Positions 33,211-42,428 are shown, counted from the stretch's first letter. The stretch: 64,000 nucleotides of DNA from Lentzea sp. NEAU-D7 (GCF_026242055.1 NZ_JAPJDL010000001.1:62001-126000); one strand, 5' to 3'. Notes: generated by a model from the letters alone, not told the origin. Program-made: numbers and translations.

Positions 33211-33245
33211 CTCCGCGTTTCCGAACCACTTCCGAGGAGCACCCC

Positions 33246-33455
33246 ATGTCCGAGTCCGTCTTCACCGTCAGCGGCATGACCTGCGGGCACTGCGTCAGCT
33301 CGGTGACCGAGGAGATCAGCCAGATCGGCGGCGTGCGCGGCGTGGCCGTCGAGCTCGACAGCGGCAAGGTCACCGTCACGAGCGACCAGCCCGTCGCCGA
33401 GGACGACGTCCGGGCCGCCGTCACCGAGGCCGGCTACACGCTGGTCAGCAGCTGA
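33246..33455 (+). CDS. copZ: Copper chaperone CopZ (HMA domain)
   Basis: 69 residues from ATG 33246, with GAGGAGC upstream. It is a single heavy-metal-associated domain with the CxxC copper site in SGMTCGHCVSSVTEEI, then GVAVELDSGKVTV and the C-terminal EAGYTLV. It should carry Cu(I) in the cytoplasm and hand it to CopA's N-terminal domain or to CsoR. It lies 35 bases after csoR and 11 bases before the next gene, so it is in the same transcript. Confidence 0.92.
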   Translation: MSESVFTVSGMTCGHCVSSVTEEISQIGGVRGVAVELDSGKVTVTSDQPVAEDDVRAAVTEAGYTLVSS

Positions 33456-33466
33456 GGGAGAGCCAG

Positions 33467-34393
33467 ATGAACACCGCCACGAAGGTGGCCGCCTACGCCG
33501 GTGTGCTGGCGATCGTCTTCGGCGGCGCATGGGCCGCCGGCGCCGCCACCGAGCCGTTCGGCGGTCCGTCCACGCCGAACGCGGCGGAACAGCCCGCCAC
33601 GGCTCAGGACGCAGCGGAAGGCAAGCTCCCACCAGGACTTTCCGTCGCGGAGAACGGTTACGTGCTCACCCTGGCGCAGACCACCCTGCCCGCTCGGACG
33701 CCGCAGAACTTCAGCTTCCGGATCGGGACGACCAGCGGCGGCACCGTCACCGGGTTCGACGTGGAGCACGAGAAGAAGCTCCACCTCGTGCTGGTGCGCC
33801 GGGACGGCTCCGGGTTCCAGCACGTGCATCCCGAGATGTCCGGGGACGGCACGTGGTCGGTCCCGCTCACGATCCCGTCGGCCGGGAGCTACCGCGTGTT
33901 CGCGGACTTCAAGCCGGAGAACGGCGCGAAGACCACGCTGGGGGCCGACGTCCAGGTCGGCGGCGCGTACGAGCCGCAGCAGTTCGCCGAGGACTCCCGC
34001 GAGTCCGCGGTGGACGGTTACGTCGTCCGGCTGACCGGCGACCTCACCGCGGGCGCCGAGTCCACCGTGACCACCACCGTCACGAAGGACGGCAAGCCCG
34101 TGACGGACCTGCAGGCCTACCTCGGCGCCAACGGCCACCTGGTCGCGTTGCGCGCGGCCGATCTGGCCTACCTGCACGTGCACCCGCAGGACGCCCCCGG
34201 TGCGGGACCCGACGTGAAGTTCGCGGTCGAGGTGCCGACACCCGGCCGGTACCGGCTGTTCCTGGACTTCCAGCACGACGGCAAGGTCCGCACGGCGAGC
34301 TTCACGCTCCACACCAGCGGCTCCGCACCCGCGCCCGCACCGACGACCGCCACGCCCACGCCGTCCGACGACCACGGTGGTCACGGTGGCTGA
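33467..34393 (+). CDS. Exported/membrane-anchored copper-operon protein with HxHP motifs
   Basis: 308 residues from ATG 33467. An N-terminal hydrophobic segment (about 7-27) acts as a signal or anchor. Two similar halves follow. The first has [40 protein letters not shown]. The second has [36 protein letters not shown]. The repeated HxHP followed by a beta-sandwich-like Y-R-x-F strand suggests a duplicated metal-binding domain. The Pro/Thr tail ends in DDHGGHGG. Homologues recur in actinobacterial cop operons without an assigned function; an extracytoplasmic copper-binding role is inference. Confidence 0.65.
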   Translation: MNTATKVAAYAGVLAIVFGGAWAAGAATEPFGGPSTPNAAEQPATAQDAAEGKLPPGLSVAENGYVLTLAQTTLPARTPQNFSFRIGTTSGGTVTGFDVEHEKKLHLVLVRRDGSGFQHVHPEMSGDGTWSVPLTIPSAGSYRVFADFKPENGAKTTLGADVQVGGAYEPQQFAEDSRESAVDGYVVRLTGDLTAGAESTVTTTVTKDGKPVTDLQAYLGANGHLVALRAADLAYLHVHPQDAPGAGPDVKFAVEVPTPGRYRLFLDFQHDGKVRTASFTLHTSGSAPAPAPTTATPTPSDDHGGHGG

Positions 34394-34424
34394 GCACGAC
34401 ACCCTCGAAGAGGAGGCGCGTTCC

Positions 34425-36662
34425 ATGAGCTCACCGGCGAGTGAGATCGAACTGTCCATCGGCGGCATGACCTGCGCCTCCTGCGCCGCCAGGATCGAGC
34501 GCAAGCTCAACAAGCTCGACGGCGTCCAGGCGACCGTCAACTACGCCACGGAGAAGGCGCGCGTCAGCTTCCCCGGATCGCTGACCGCGGAGGACCTGGT
34601 CAAGGTCGTCGAGAACACCGGCTACACCGCCGAGCTCCCCGCTCCCCCGAAGACCGGCGCGGAGGTCGAGGAAGACCCCACCCTGCCGCTGCGCCGCCGT
34701 CTGGTCACCTCCGTGGTGCTGAGCGTGCCCGTGGTCGCGCTGGCGATGGTCCCCGCGCTGCAGTTCACCTACTGGCAGTGGCTCTCGCTCACGCTCGCCG
34801 CGCCGGTCGTGGTGTGGGCCGCGTGGCCGTTCCACAAGGCCGCGTGGACCAACCTGCGGCACGGTGCCGCCACCATGGACACGTTGATCTCACTCGGTGT
34901 GGGCGCGGCGTTCCTGTGGTCGCTGTACGCGCTGTTCTTCGGCACCGCGGGCGTTCCCGGCATGACGCACGGCTTCGACCTGACCGTTCAGCGCATGTCG
35001 GGTGCGGGCAACATCTACCTCGAGGTCGCGGCCGGGGTAACGACGTTCATCCTCGCGGGCCGCTACTTCGAGGCGCGGTCCAAGCGCCGCGCCGGTGCCG
35101 CGCTGCGCGCCCTGCTCGAACTCGGCGCCAAGGACGTCGCCGTCCTGCGCGACGGCCGCGAGGAGCGCATCAGCGTCGACCGGCTGCGGGTCGGCGACCG
35201 GTTCGTCGTCCGGCCCGGCGAGAAGATCGCCACCGACGGCGTGGTCGAGGAGGGCAGCTCGGCCGTCGACCTCAGCATGATCACCGGCGAGTCCGTGCCG
35301 GTCGAGGTCACCACCGGCGACGGCGTGGTCGGCGCCACGGTCAACGCGGGCGGACGGCTGGTCGTGCGGGCCACGAGGATCGGCACGGACACGCAGCTCG
35401 CGCAGATGGCGAAGCTCGTCGAGGACGCGCAGAACGGCAAGGCGGAGGCCCAGCGCCTCGCCGACCGGATCTCCGCCGTGTTCGTCCCGATCGTCATCGC
35501 GCTGGCCGTCGGCACGCTGGCGTTCTGGCTGGGCGCGGGAACGGGCGCCTCCGCGGCGTTCACCGCCGCCGTGGCGGTGCTGATCATCGCGTGCCCGTGC
35601 GCGCTCGGCCTGGCCACGCCGACGGCGTTGCTGGTCGGCACCGGCCGCGGCGCGCAGCTGGGCATCCTGATCAAGGGGCCCGAGGTGCTGGAGTCCACGC
35701 GCCGCGTCGACACGGTCGTGCTCGACAAGACCGGCACGGTCACGAGCGGGCAGATGAGCCTGGTCGAGGTGCACGCGGCGGCCGGCGTCGACGAGGAGCA
35801 GGTGCTGCGCCTGGCCGGTGCGCTGGAGCACGCCTCCGAGCACCCGATCGCCAGGGCGATCGCCGCCGGCGCTGCCGCACGGATCGGCGACCTGCCCGAG
35901 GTCGAGGGCTTCCAGAACCTGGAGGGGCTCGGCGTGCAGGGCGTCGTCGGCGAGCACGCCGTGCTGGTCGGCCGGGCCCGGCTGCTCGACGAGTGGAGCG
36001 TCCGGCTCGGCGAGGACCTCGCGACCGCGCAGAAGGAGGCGGAGGACAAGGGCCGCACCGCCGTGCTGGTGGCCTGGGACGGCGAGGCGCGCGGTGTCTT
36101 GATCGTGGCCGACGCGGTCAAGCCCACCTCGGCCGAGGCGATCGCCGGGCTGCGTCGGCTCGGTCTCCGGCCGGTGCTGCTGACCGGCGACAACGAGGCC
36201 GTGGCCAAGGCGGTGGCCGCCGAGGTCGGCATCGAGGAGGTGATCGCCGAGGTCCTGCCGAAGGACAAGGTCGAGGTGGTCAGGCGCCTGCAGGCCGAGG
36301 GCCGCGTGGTCGCCATGGTCGGTGACGGCGTGAACGACGCCGCCGCGCTCGCCCAGGCCGACCTCGGACTCGCGATGGGAACCGGCACGGACGTCGCCAT
36401 CGAGGCCAGCGACCTCACGCTCGTGCGGGGCGACCTGCGCGCGGCGGTCGACGCCATCCGGCTGGCACGGCGCACGCTCGGCACCATCAAGGGCAACCTG
36501 TTCTGGGCCTTCGCCTACAACGTGGCCGCCCTGCCGCTGGCCGCGCTCGGCCTGCTCAACCCGATGATCGCCGGGGCCGCGATGGCGTTCTCCTCGGTCT
36601 TCGTGGTGAGCAACAGCCTGCGCCTGCGCGGGTTCCGCAGCGCGAACAAGAACACCGTCTGA
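34425..36662 (+). CDS. copA: Copper-translocating P1B-type ATPase CopA
   Basis: 745 residues from ATG 34425, chosen for the GAGGAGG 9 bases upstream over a GTG-type start at 34377. There is one N-terminal HMA domain with CxxC at C17/C20 ([12 protein letters not shown]). The transmembrane CPC motif is at 390-392 (IIACPCALG), the phosphorylated Asp at D434 (DKTGT), the HP motif at 473-474 (EHPIA), and the hinge GDGVND near 633. The sequence YN in [14 protein letters not shown] and [15 protein letters not shown] in the last helices are Cu(I)-ATPase (P1B-1) signatures. It exports Cu(I) across the cytoplasmic membrane using ATP and closes the csoR operon. Confidence 0.93.
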   Translation: MSSPASEIELSIGGMTCASCAARIERKLNKLDGVQATVNYATEKARVSFPGSLTAEDLVKVVENTGYTAELPAPPKTGAEVEEDPTLPLRRRLVTSVVLSVPVVALAMVPALQFTYWQWLSLTLAAPVVVWAAWPFHKAAWTNLRHGAATMDTLISLGVGAAFLWSLYALFFGTAGVPGMTHGFDLTVQRMSGAGNIYLEVAAGVTTFILAGRYFEARSKRRAGAALRALLELGAKDVAVLRDGREERISVDRLRVGDRFVVRPGEKIATDGVVEEGSSAVDLSMITGESVPVEVTTGDGVVGATVNAGGRLVVRATRIGTDTQLAQMAKLVEDAQNGKAEAQRLADRISAVFVPIVIALAVGTLAFWLGAGTGASAAFTAAVAVLIIACPCALGLATPTALLVGTGRGAQLGILIKGPEVLESTRRVDTVVLDKTGTVTSGQMSLVEVHAAAGVDEEQVLRLAGALEHASEHPIARAIAAGAAARIGDLPEVEGFQNLEGLGVQGVVGEHAVLVGRARLLDEWSVRLGEDLATAQKEAEDKGRTAVLVAWDGEARGVLIVADAVKPTSAEAIAGLRRLGLRPVLLTGDNEAVAKAVAAEVGIEEVIAEVLPKDKVEVVRRLQAEGRVVAMVGDGVNDAAALAQADLGLAMGTGTDVAIEASDLTLVRGDLRAAVDAIRLARRTLGTIKGNLFWAFAYNVAALPLAALGLLNPMIAGAAMAFSSVFVVSNSLRLRGFRSANKNTV

Positions 36663-36665
36663 TCC

Positions 36666-36699
36666 GCGTTCCGGCTCGCGGACCCGCGAGCCGGAACGC
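36666..36699. terminator. Bidirectional terminator between copA and the TetR gene
   Basis: A perfect 15-bp stem (GCGTTCCGGCTCGCG at 36666-36680, complement at 36685-36699) with a 4-base loop lies between the convergent stops 36662 and 36702. Confidence 0.85.
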
Positions 36700-36701
36700 C
36701 G

Positions 36702-37280
36702 TCAGGCCGAGAGACCGGCGAGGGTCACCGCGACCAGCCGGCGAACGGCGGCCCTGGAGGGCAGCGTGCCGGCCGCGCTCAGCGCGTGGACGCAGTAGGC
36801 CGCGAGTTCGGCGGGTGCGACGTCGCTCCGGACGTCGCCGCTCGCAGCGGCTTCGGCCAGCAGATCCCGGATCATGTCCCGGACCTGCTCCTGTGCGTGA
36901 GCGACGTGCTCATCGCGGTGCAGCGCCGCCATGAGGCCTGAGTCGAAGTGACCGCGCGACCCGTGCGCGATGTCGGCGAACGCTTCGAGCACGGCTCGCA
37001 GGCGCCGGACAGGGCTGCCCGGCCGGTCGCGGACCTCGGCCAGATGAGCGAGGTGGTGCGCGATCTGCTCCCCGTGCCAGGCGTGCAGGATCGTTTCCAC
37101 GTCTGGGAAGTACTTGTACAGCGTGGCCCGGCCGATGCCGGTCCGCTCCGCGATCTGGGACATCGTCACGGTGAGCAGACCGCGTTCGGCCACCAGCGCC
37201 GCGGTGGTGGCCAGGATCGCGTGCCTCACCTCGCGGCGGTGCGTCTCGATCGTTTCGTTCCACAGCTTCGGCACGAGCAC
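36702..37280 (-). CDS. TetR-family repressor
   Basis: 192 residues from GTG 37280 (GTG 37274 is also plausible; the longer frame runs through the operator). The DNA-binding domain is clear (VRHAILATTAALVAERGLLT, MSQIAERTGIGRATLYKYFP, DVETILHAWH). The opening VPKLWNETIETHRREV is, from memory, common to a group of actinobacterial TetR proteins that repress adjacent small membrane-protein genes. The C-terminal domain is helical with no recognisable ligand motif. It is divergent from a 38-residue membrane peptide gene and a four-helix membrane protein gene, with a large inverted repeat between, so autorepression and control of that pair are likely. Confidence 0.85.
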   Translation of the reverse strand: MLVPKLWNETIETHRREVRHAILATTAALVAERGLLTVTMSQIAERTGIGRATLYKYFPDVETILHAWHGEQIAHHLAHLAEVRDRPGSPVRRLRAVLEAFADIAHGSRGHFDSGLMAALHRDEHVAHAQEQVRDMIRDLLAEAAASGDVRSDVAPAELAAYCVHALSAAGTLPSRAAVRRLVAVTLAGLSA

Positions 37281-37293
37281 ATCGTAGAGGATG

Positions 37294-37327
37294 GAGACAC
37301 TGTGTCTTGATAAATACACAGTGTCTC
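37294..37327. promoter_or_regulatory. Double TetR operator: 12-bp inverted repeats in the divergent promoter
   Basis: GAGACACTGTGT (37294-37305) and its exact reverse complement (37316-37327) are separated by 10 bases. Each arm contains its own 9-bp palindrome (ACACTGTGT, ACACAGTGT), so two dimers could bind side by side. The site lies 14 bases from the TetR start and 15 bases from the divergent ORF start. Confidence 0.75.
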
Positions 37328-37341
37328 GTAAACTGCGGCTC

Positions 37342-37458
37342 ATGGCTGACACGCCGCGCTGGGTGAAGATCATGGGCATCGTCGTGGCGGTGCTGGTCGT
37401 GGTGTTCCTCGTGCTGCTCGCGCTTCCCGTCGAGCACGGACCGGGCATGCACCGATGA
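37342..37458 (+). CDS. 38-residue single-pass membrane peptide
   Basis: ATG 37342 opens a 38-codon frame: MADTPRWVK, a 20-residue hydrophobic helix (IMGIVVAVLVVVFLVLLALP), then VEHGPGMHR. Its TGA overlaps the ATG of the next membrane protein in an ATGA junction, a strong sign that it is translated and coupled. It begins 15 bases after the TetR operator, so it is the first gene under that repressor. The C-terminal His-x-Gly-x-Gly-Met-His tail might bind metal, which would fit the adjacent copper island, but that is speculation. No family is known to me. Confidence 0.6.
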   Translation: MADTPRWVKIMGIVVAVLVVVFLVLLALPVEHGPGMHR

Positions 37459-37934
37459 GGCCGCCTCTGCGCAAGCTCGCGCTCACCGCGCACATCGCGT
37501 CCTCGGTGGGCTGGTTCGGTGCCGTGCTCACGTTCCTGGCCGTGGCGGTCGTCGGGGTGTCCGATCAGGACGATCACGTCGTCCGTGCTGCGAACGTGAT
37601 CGCGGAGCCGGTGGTGTGGTTCGTGGTGCTGCCGTTCGCGGTCGCGTCGCTGCTGACCGGCGTGGTCTCGTCGCTCGGCTCCACCTGGGGCCTGTTCCGG
37701 CACCACTGGGTGGTCTTCAAGCTGGTGCTGACCGTGTTCGCCACCGCGGTGCTGCTCGTCTCCACGCGCACCGTGGACCGCTTCGCCGCCGTCGCCGCGG
37801 ATCCCGCCGCCGATCTGACGCCGCTGCGTTCACCGACGTTCGTGGTGCACGCCGGTGGTGCTCTGGTGGTGCTGGTCGTGGCGCTGGTGCTCGCGGTCTA
37901 CAAACCGCGCGGTGTGACCGGGCTCGGGAGGTGA
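37455..37934 (+). CDS. Four-helix membrane protein (DUF2269-like)
   Basis: 159 residues from ATG 37455, overlapping the preceding peptide gene by 4 bases. There are four predicted helices: LALTAHIASSVGWFGAVLTF, the segment around PVVWFVVLPFAVASLLTGVV, HHWVVFKLVLTVFATAVLLV and HAGGALVVLVVALVLAVYKP. A conserved His in the first helix, the SVGW motif and the W-G-L-x-R-HHW loop resemble DUF2269-type integral membrane proteins, some of which bind heme. Enzymatic function is unknown. It should be derepressed together with the small peptide when the TetR protein binds its ligand. Confidence 0.65.
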   Translation: MRPPLRKLALTAHIASSVGWFGAVLTFLAVAVVGVSDQDDHVVRAANVIAEPVVWFVVLPFAVASLLTGVVSSLGSTWGLFRHHWVVFKLVLTVFATAVLLVSTRTVDRFAAVAADPAADLTPLRSPTFVVHAGGALVVLVVALVLAVYKPRGVTGLGR

Positions 37935-38005
37935 CCACGCGGCTGTGGTTCGGAGACGTCTCGGTCGCCAGGCATACTGCTGGCTCTGCGGGAAGGGCGG
38001 GAGCG

Positions 38006-38368
38006 ATGCGCGGGCTGGGTGAGCTGGAGGCGGCGGTGATGGACGTGCTGTGGCACGCCCGCGAACCGCTCAGGGTGCGCCAGGTGCTGGAACGGCTGGA
38101 CACCGGCAAACAACTCGCCTACACCACCGTCCTCACCGTGCTCGACAACCTGCACCGCAAGGACTGGGTGACGCGCGAGCTCGAGGGCAACGCCTACCGG
38201 TACCAGCCCACGATCACCCGCGCCGAAGCCGCCGCGAACGCCGTGAGGGACGTGCTCATCGCCTCGGGCGACCCGGAGGCCGCGCTGCTGCACTTCGCCC
38301 AGTCCGCGACCGCGGAGGAGTCGGCGGTGCTGCGCCGCGCGTTGCGCAGGAAGTCCTCGGGCCGATGA
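38006..38368 (+). CDS. BlaI/MecI/CopY-family transcriptional repressor
   Basis: 120 residues from ATG 38006 with GGGCGGGAG upstream. It is a winged-helix repressor: LGELEAAVMDVLWHAREPLR, LAYTTVLTVLDNLHRKDWVT and GNAYRYQPTITRAEAAANAV, followed by the dimerisation helices. BlaI proteins are cleaved or released by a cognate membrane M56 peptidase, encoded here in the next gene, whose ATG overlaps this stop (ATGA). The usual targets are beta-lactamase genes, but BlaI/M56 pairs in actinobacteria often control respiratory or envelope genes, and no beta-lactamase gene is nearby. Confidence 0.9.
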   Translation: MRGLGELEAAVMDVLWHAREPLRVRQVLERLDTGKQLAYTTVLTVLDNLHRKDWVTRELEGNAYRYQPTITRAEAAANAVRDVLIASGDPEAALLHFAQSATAEESAVLRRALRRKSSGR

Positions 38369-39297
38369 CGGTCGCGCTGACGTTGCTGCTCGGGTGCGCC
38401 GCGATGGGCTGGCTGGCGCCCCGCGTGCTGTGGCGGATCAGCGACCCCGTGGTGGCCCTGGTCGCGTGGATCACCTCGGTGGTCGCGGTCGTGATCACCT
38501 CGACCACGGCCGCGGTGCTGCTCGTGCTCCCCGAACACGGCCTCGGCGCCCTCGACACCCTGCACCACTGCTGGCAGTCGGTGTCCCACGGCAGTACGCC
38601 GACGGTCGAGGTCGTCAGCGGCCTCACGGGCGGCGCGCTGCTCGCCGCTCTCCTCGTCCGCCTGGCGTTCGTCGGCGCGCGCGGCACCCGGCAACGAGCA
38701 CGCGCCCGTGAGGAACACCTCGCGGTGCTGCGCCTGGCCGGACGGCGGGAGGCCGGCGCGCACCCGACGGTGTGGCTCGACCACGACCGTCCGCTGGCGT
38801 TCAGCCTCGCGGGCAGACCCGGTGTCGTCGTGGCCACCGAGGGACTTCACCGCCACCTGACCCCCGGCCAGGTCGACGCCGTGCTCGACCACGAGCGAGC
38901 ACACCTCGCCGGCCGCCACCACCTGCTGGTCGCCGCCGCGGACGCCGTGGCCGCCACGCTGCCGGTCCTGCCGCTGTTCAAGCGCGCGGCCACGACGATC
39001 CGCGAACTCGTCGAGATGGCCGCCGACCTGGCCTCGGCCCGCACCCACGGTGTCGAGACCGTCCGCGCCGCGCTGATGCGGGTGTCCTGCCACGGTGCTC
39101 CGGGCTCCGCGCTCGCGATGAGCAGAGACGCGCTCGGCACGCGGCTGGACCGGCTGCAACGCCGCCGCCGGATGCCGAACCACGCCGGCAGGCTGCTCTC
39201 CTGCGGGATCGCCGGAGTCACGGCGCTGACGGTGCCCGTCATCACGGCGGCCGTGGCGCTGGTCGTCACGATGCTGCTGACCTGCTCGCCGGGCTGA
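38365..39297 (+). CDS. M56-family membrane metallopeptidase (BlaR1-like, no sensor domain)
   Basis: 310 residues from ATG 38365. Helices near the N-terminus (LTLLLGCAAMGWLAPRVLW; PVVALVAWITSVVAVVITST; a third around residue 90) lead to a cytoplasmic peptidase with the zinc motif HERAH (H176-H180, in VLDHERAHLAGRHHLL) and a further Glu in RELVEMAADLASA. A C-terminal helix closes the protein. The extracellular penicillin-binding sensor of BlaR1 is absent, as in most actinobacterial homologues, so the signal is unknown. It is translationally coupled to the BlaI-type repressor it presumably inactivates. Confidence 0.9.
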   Translation: MTVALTLLLGCAAMGWLAPRVLWRISDPVVALVAWITSVVAVVITSTTAAVLLVLPEHGLGALDTLHHCWQSVSHGSTPTVEVVSGLTGGALLAALLVRLAFVGARGTRQRARAREEHLAVLRLAGRREAGAHPTVWLDHDRPLAFSLAGRPGVVVATEGLHRHLTPGQVDAVLDHERAHLAGRHHLLVAAADAVAATLPVLPLFKRAATTIRELVEMAADLASARTHGVETVRAALMRVSCHGAPGSALAMSRDALGTRLDRLQRRRRMPNHAGRLLSCGIAGVTALTVPVITAAVALVVTMLLTCSPG

Positions 39298-39306
39298 GCG
39301 CCGGGT

Positions 39307-40203
39307 TCAGGCCTTCGCGGGCAGGGGGAAGACCACTCCGGTGAGCCGCTCCGACGCCTCCCACAGCCGCCGTGCCAGCACCGGGTCGCTGGCCGCCGCC
39401 GACCGGCCGACCAGCGCGGGGTGGCCGTGCAGCTCGAACCGTCCGTCCGGGCCGACGTAGCTGGCGCCCGGCAGGTCCTGGGTCGCCGCGTACAACGACG
39501 GCAGCGCGCCCTGCGCCTCGGTCTGCGCGAGGTAGCGCCCGGCCAGGTGCACGATCTTGACCAGGTGCCGGTTGCGCCCCTTGGTGCCCAGGTTGGTCGC
39601 CGAGTAGCCGGGGTGCGAGGCCAGCGCGCGCACGGACGACCCGGCCTCGCGGCAGCGCCGGTCCAGTTCGAGGGTGAACAGCAGGTTCGCGAGCTTCGAC
39701 CGTCCGTAGGCCTTCACCGGCGTGTAGCCGGAACGGGCGAAGTCGAGGTCGTCGAGATCGAGCACGCCCGCCTTGTGCGCGCCCGAGGCCACGGTCACCA
39801 CGCGGCCGGTGATCGAGGGCAGCAGCAGGTTGGTCAGCGCGAAGTGGCCGAGGTGGTTGGTGCCGAACTGCAGCTCGAACCCGTCCGCCGTGCGGCCGAA
39901 CGGGGTCATCGCCACCCCGGCGTTGTTGACGAGGACGTCGAGGCCGCCCTGCCAGCCCTCGGCGAACGCGCGCACCGACGCCAGGTTCGCCAGGTCCAGC
40001 TGACGGACCTCGGTGGTGCCGGGCATGGCGGCCGCGGCCCGCTCACCGGCGGCGACGTCGCGCACCGCGAGCACCGTGCGCGCCCCCGCCGCGGCGAAGG
40101 CGGTGGCCGTGCCGCGTCCCACCCCGCTGGCCGCGCCCGTCACCACGACGGTGCGGCCGGTCAGGTCGGGAAGGTCGTCGGCGGCCCACCGGTGCTTCGT
40201 CAT
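39307..40203 (-). CDS. Short-chain dehydrogenase (retinol dehydrogenase-like)
   Basis: 298 residues from ATG 40203. The Rossmann loop is [12 protein letters not shown], followed by [37 protein letters not shown] and the catalytic YGRSK. This is the wording of the actinobacterial oxidoreductases annotated as retinol dehydrogenase-like; the substrate is unknown and probably lipophilic. TAGACT sits 7 bases before the ATG, so the message may be leaderless. It stands alone, convergent with the M56 gene. Confidence 0.88.
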   Translation of the reverse strand: MTKHRWAADDLPDLTGRTVVVTGAASGVGRGTATAFAAAGARTVLAVRDVAAGERAAAAMPGTTEVRQLDLANLASVRAFAEGWQGGLDVLVNNAGVAMTPFGRTADGFELQFGTNHLGHFALTNLLLPSITGRVVTVASGAHKAGVLDLDDLDFARSGYTPVKAYGRSKLANLLFTLELDRRCREAGSSVRALASHPGYSATNLGTKGRNRHLVKIVHLAGRYLAQTEAQGALPSLYAATQDLPGASYVGPDGRFELHGHPALVGRSAAASDPVLARRLWEASERLTGVVFPLPAKA

Positions 40204-40340
40204 GATCGCCAGTCTAGGCATCCGCCGTAGGTCGGCACGGCGGCCGATCAGCGGCGGACGGCCGCCGGGCGGCCACTGGACGACCACCGTCCCCCGCCAC
40301 GGTAGCGGCGTCACGGCACACGTCGACAGGAAGAGAGACC

Positions 40341-40763
40341 ATGAAGATCCGCACCGTGCTGTTCTCCGCGGCACTGGCCGTCCTCGGCTCGCTCACGGCG
40401 GTCGTTCCCGCCTCGGCCGACGGCATCAGCACCTACTACCTCACCTTCCGCACCGGCAACCTGCCGAACGCGGACACCGAGGACCCCGTCCGGGTGACGA
40501 TGTTCGGCACCGCGGGCAACTCCGCCCCGATGCAGTTCGACAGGGACTTCAACCGCGGCGAGACCTGGACGTCCGGCCCGCACCGGCACCCGTCGTTCGG
40601 CACCGTCGGCTACATCAGCCTGGGCAAGGGCGGCCGGGAGTCCGACGCCTGGTACTCCGAGTACGTCGACATCCACGAGGAAGCAACGGGCAGGGTCTAC
40701 CACTGCGCGGTCAACGAGTGGTTCCCGAAGGAAAGCCTGACGCGGTTCTACGCCTGCTCCTGA
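40341..40763 (+). CDS. Small secreted protein with PLAT/LH2-like fold
   Basis: 140 residues from ATG 40341, with GGAAGAGAG upstream. A signal peptide ([20 protein letters not shown], cleavage after ASA) precedes a single domain whose pattern fits PLAT/LH2 beta-sandwiches: [59 protein letters not shown] and [14 protein letters not shown] domains bind lipids or proteins in lipoxygenases and lipases; a free-standing secreted copy is less usual. Two cysteines in the last 25 residues could pair. The family call is from pattern only. A dyad CCCGGTGC / GCACCGGG (40772-40819) after the stop may terminate transcription. Confidence 0.55.
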   Translation: MKIRTVLFSAALAVLGSLTAVVPASADGISTYYLTFRTGNLPNADTEDPVRVTMFGTAGNSAPMQFDRDFNRGETWTSGPHRHPSFGTVGYISLGKGGRESDAWYSEYVDIHEEATGRVYHCAVNEWFPKESLTRFYACS

Positions 40764-40838
40764 GCAGCGCACCCGGTGCTGGTGTGAGCGGAGTTCCTCC
40801 CACTCGCGCCCGCACCGGGCCGCGTGCCTGGGAAGACC

Positions 40839-41753
40839 TCAACCGGCGGTCTCCGCCCAGTCGGCACTGAGCCGCCAGGCCTGGGCGCGCACGGCCGGGT
40901 CGTAGGAGACGCCGGGCGACCGGCTCTCCTCGTCCCGCACGTAGTAGCGGCCCGTCACTGTCGAGAGGCCGGGGTCGGTGGCCAGGCGCAGTGCGGCCGC
41001 CGCGCCCGCCCGCGGTGTCAGCAGACGACTGTGGATCAGCGACCGGAAGGGCCTGAGCGCGGCGGGCGTGATGTCGTCGACGATGCTCGTGCTGACGAGC
41101 CCGGGGTGCACGGAGTTCACCGTCACGCCCTCGTCGTGCCACCGGTCGGCGAAGACGTAGCCGCAGATCGTGCTCAGCAACTTGGCCCTCGCGTAGGCGG
41201 TGAACGGGGCGAAGCCCTCGGCGGGGTTGAGCTCGCGCAGGTCGGTGACGCCGGCCAGGTCGAGCGGGACCGGCCGGGGCCCGCCGAGCAGCGGCACGGT
41301 GCGGGTGTCGGACATGGTCGCCGAGACGACGTTGACGACGCGGCTGGGCGCGGCGGCCCGGAGACGGTCGTGCAGCAGGTACGTGAGCGTGAATCCGGCC
41401 AGGTGGTTCACGGCCAGGTGCGCTTCCACGCCGTCGGCGGTCAACCGCCGGTCGCGGTAGTGCGCCCCGGCGTTGTTGACCAGCAGGTGCAGCCGGTCGT
41501 GGCGTCGTGAGAACTCGGCGGCGAGCCGGTGCAGGTCGCGGCGGACGCCCAGGTCACCGGTGAGCACCTCCACCCGGTCGGCGCCGACCTCGCGCCGCAG
41601 GGCCTCCCCGCGTTCGGCGTCGCGGCTCGTGATGACGACGTGGGCGCCGGCGCGGGCCAGTTCCGCGGTGATGACCCTGCCCATTCCGCCGGCGCCGCCG
41701 GTCACCAGCGCGACCCGGCCGCTGAGGTCGATCTGACCACTCTGGACGTTCAC
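40839..41753 (-). CDS. Short-chain dehydrogenase/reductase
   Basis: 304 residues from ATG 41753. Motifs: TGGAGGMGRVITAELARAG, LHLLVNNAGAHYRDRRLTAD, VNHLAGFTLTYLL, Ser in VNVVSATMSDT and YARAK for catalysis, then VNSVHPGLVSTSIV. It belongs to the retinol dehydrogenase/WWOX-like branch. The ATG overlaps the stop of the upstream NAD(P)-binding protein gene (ATGA), so both are translated together under the TetR-type operators at 42365-42428. Joint detoxification of a small carbonyl or quinone compound is plausible but unproven. Confidence 0.88.
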   Translation of the reverse strand: MNVQSGQIDLSGRVALVTGGAGGMGRVITAELARAGAHVVITSRDAERGEALRREVGADRVEVLTGDLGVRRDLHRLAAEFSRRHDRLHLLVNNAGAHYRDRRLTADGVEAHLAVNHLAGFTLTYLLHDRLRAAAPSRVVNVVSATMSDTRTVPLLGGPRPVPLDLAGVTDLRELNPAEGFAPFTAYARAKLLSTICGYVFADRWHDEGVTVNSVHPGLVSTSIVDDITPAALRPFRSLIHSRLLTPRAGAAAALRLATDPGLSTVTGRYYVRDEESRSPGVSYDPAVRAQAWRLSADWAETAG

Positions 41754-42382
41754 GCGACGATCCCCGGGGCCTGGCGGACGAACGCCGGTCGCACGGCCTC
41801 GCGCACGAGGAAGTCGGCCAGGTCGGCGCGCGAGACCGAGGAGGTCACGGTGATGCGCAGATCGTTGCCCGCGCGGTAGCCGCCGCTCGCCGGGGCGTCC
41901 TTCAGCGCGGGCGGACGGACGATCGTCCAGTCCACATCGGACTGCCGGATGAGCGCCTCCATCACCTCCTTGTCCCTCATCTTGTGCTTCACCGATGCCC
42001 AGAGCAGCAGCGAGTACAGCGAGCGGTCGCGGCTCTCCGCCGCACCGTGTGCGCTGACGGCCACGAGGCGGCGCACGTTCGTCTCCCCCATCGCGAGCAA
42101 CGCGGCGCGGATGCCGTCCGAGCAGACCGTGGACGGACCGCGCTCGCTGGTGCCCAGCGCGCTGATGATCGCGTCGTGGCCGTCGACGACCTGAGCCAGG
42201 CCGGTCAGCACCGGAAGCACCACCACGGCCAGGCCGGGCGCGGGCTGGATCGCGTCGCCTCGGCGCACGACGGCCGTGACGGCGTGCCCGGCTCGCAGAG
42301 CGACCTCGACGACAGCCCGTCCGGTGCCGCCGCTCGCCCCCAGAACCACCAGCCGAGCACTTTTTGAGTCAACTTGTCTCAT
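41750..42382 (-). CDS. NAD(P)-binding (NmrA/atypical SDR) protein
   Basis: 210 residues from ATG 42382. GASGGTGRAVVEVALRAG is the dinucleotide-binding loop of atypical SDRs such as NmrA or biliverdin reductase B-like proteins. RRLVAVSAHGAAESRDRSLY, and VDWTIVRPPALKDAP, are further family marks. No YxxxK catalytic pair is evident. The start ATG lies inside one copy of the TetR-type operator, leaving no room for a ribosome-binding site, so the message is probably leaderless or a later start is used. It is the first gene of a unit with the SDR and is divergent from the TetR gene. Confidence 0.8.
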   Translation of the reverse strand: MRQVDSKSARLVVLGASGGTGRAVVEVALRAGHAVTAVVRRGDAIQPAPGLAVVVLPVLTGLAQVVDGHDAIISALGTSERGPSTVCSDGIRAALLAMGETNVRRLVAVSAHGAAESRDRSLYSLLLWASVKHKMRDKEVMEALIRQSDVDWTIVRPPALKDAPASGGYRAGNDLRITVTSSVSRADLADFLVREAVRPAFVRQAPGIVA

Positions 42383-42428
42383 AAGTTCAAGACTGCCGTC
42401 CCGCGTGCTTCTGAGTCAAGTTGTCTCA
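42365..42428. promoter_or_regulatory. Duplicated 17-bp near-palindromic operators
   Basis: TGAGTCAACTTGTCTCA (42365-42381) and TGAGTCAAGTTGTCTCA (42412-42428) are 47 bases apart, differ at the centre only, and are each palindromic except for one position per arm. Both are followed by TAAG, so the identical block is 21 bases. The left copy overlaps the start codon of the NmrA-type gene and the right one ends 12 bases before the TetR start. They are probably TetR operators repressing both directions. Confidence 0.7.

Noticed and set aside
37281..37706. Upstream extension of the TetR gene in the same frame
   Set aside because: The extension runs through the double operator and the divergent small ORF, and has no similarity to TetR N-termini.
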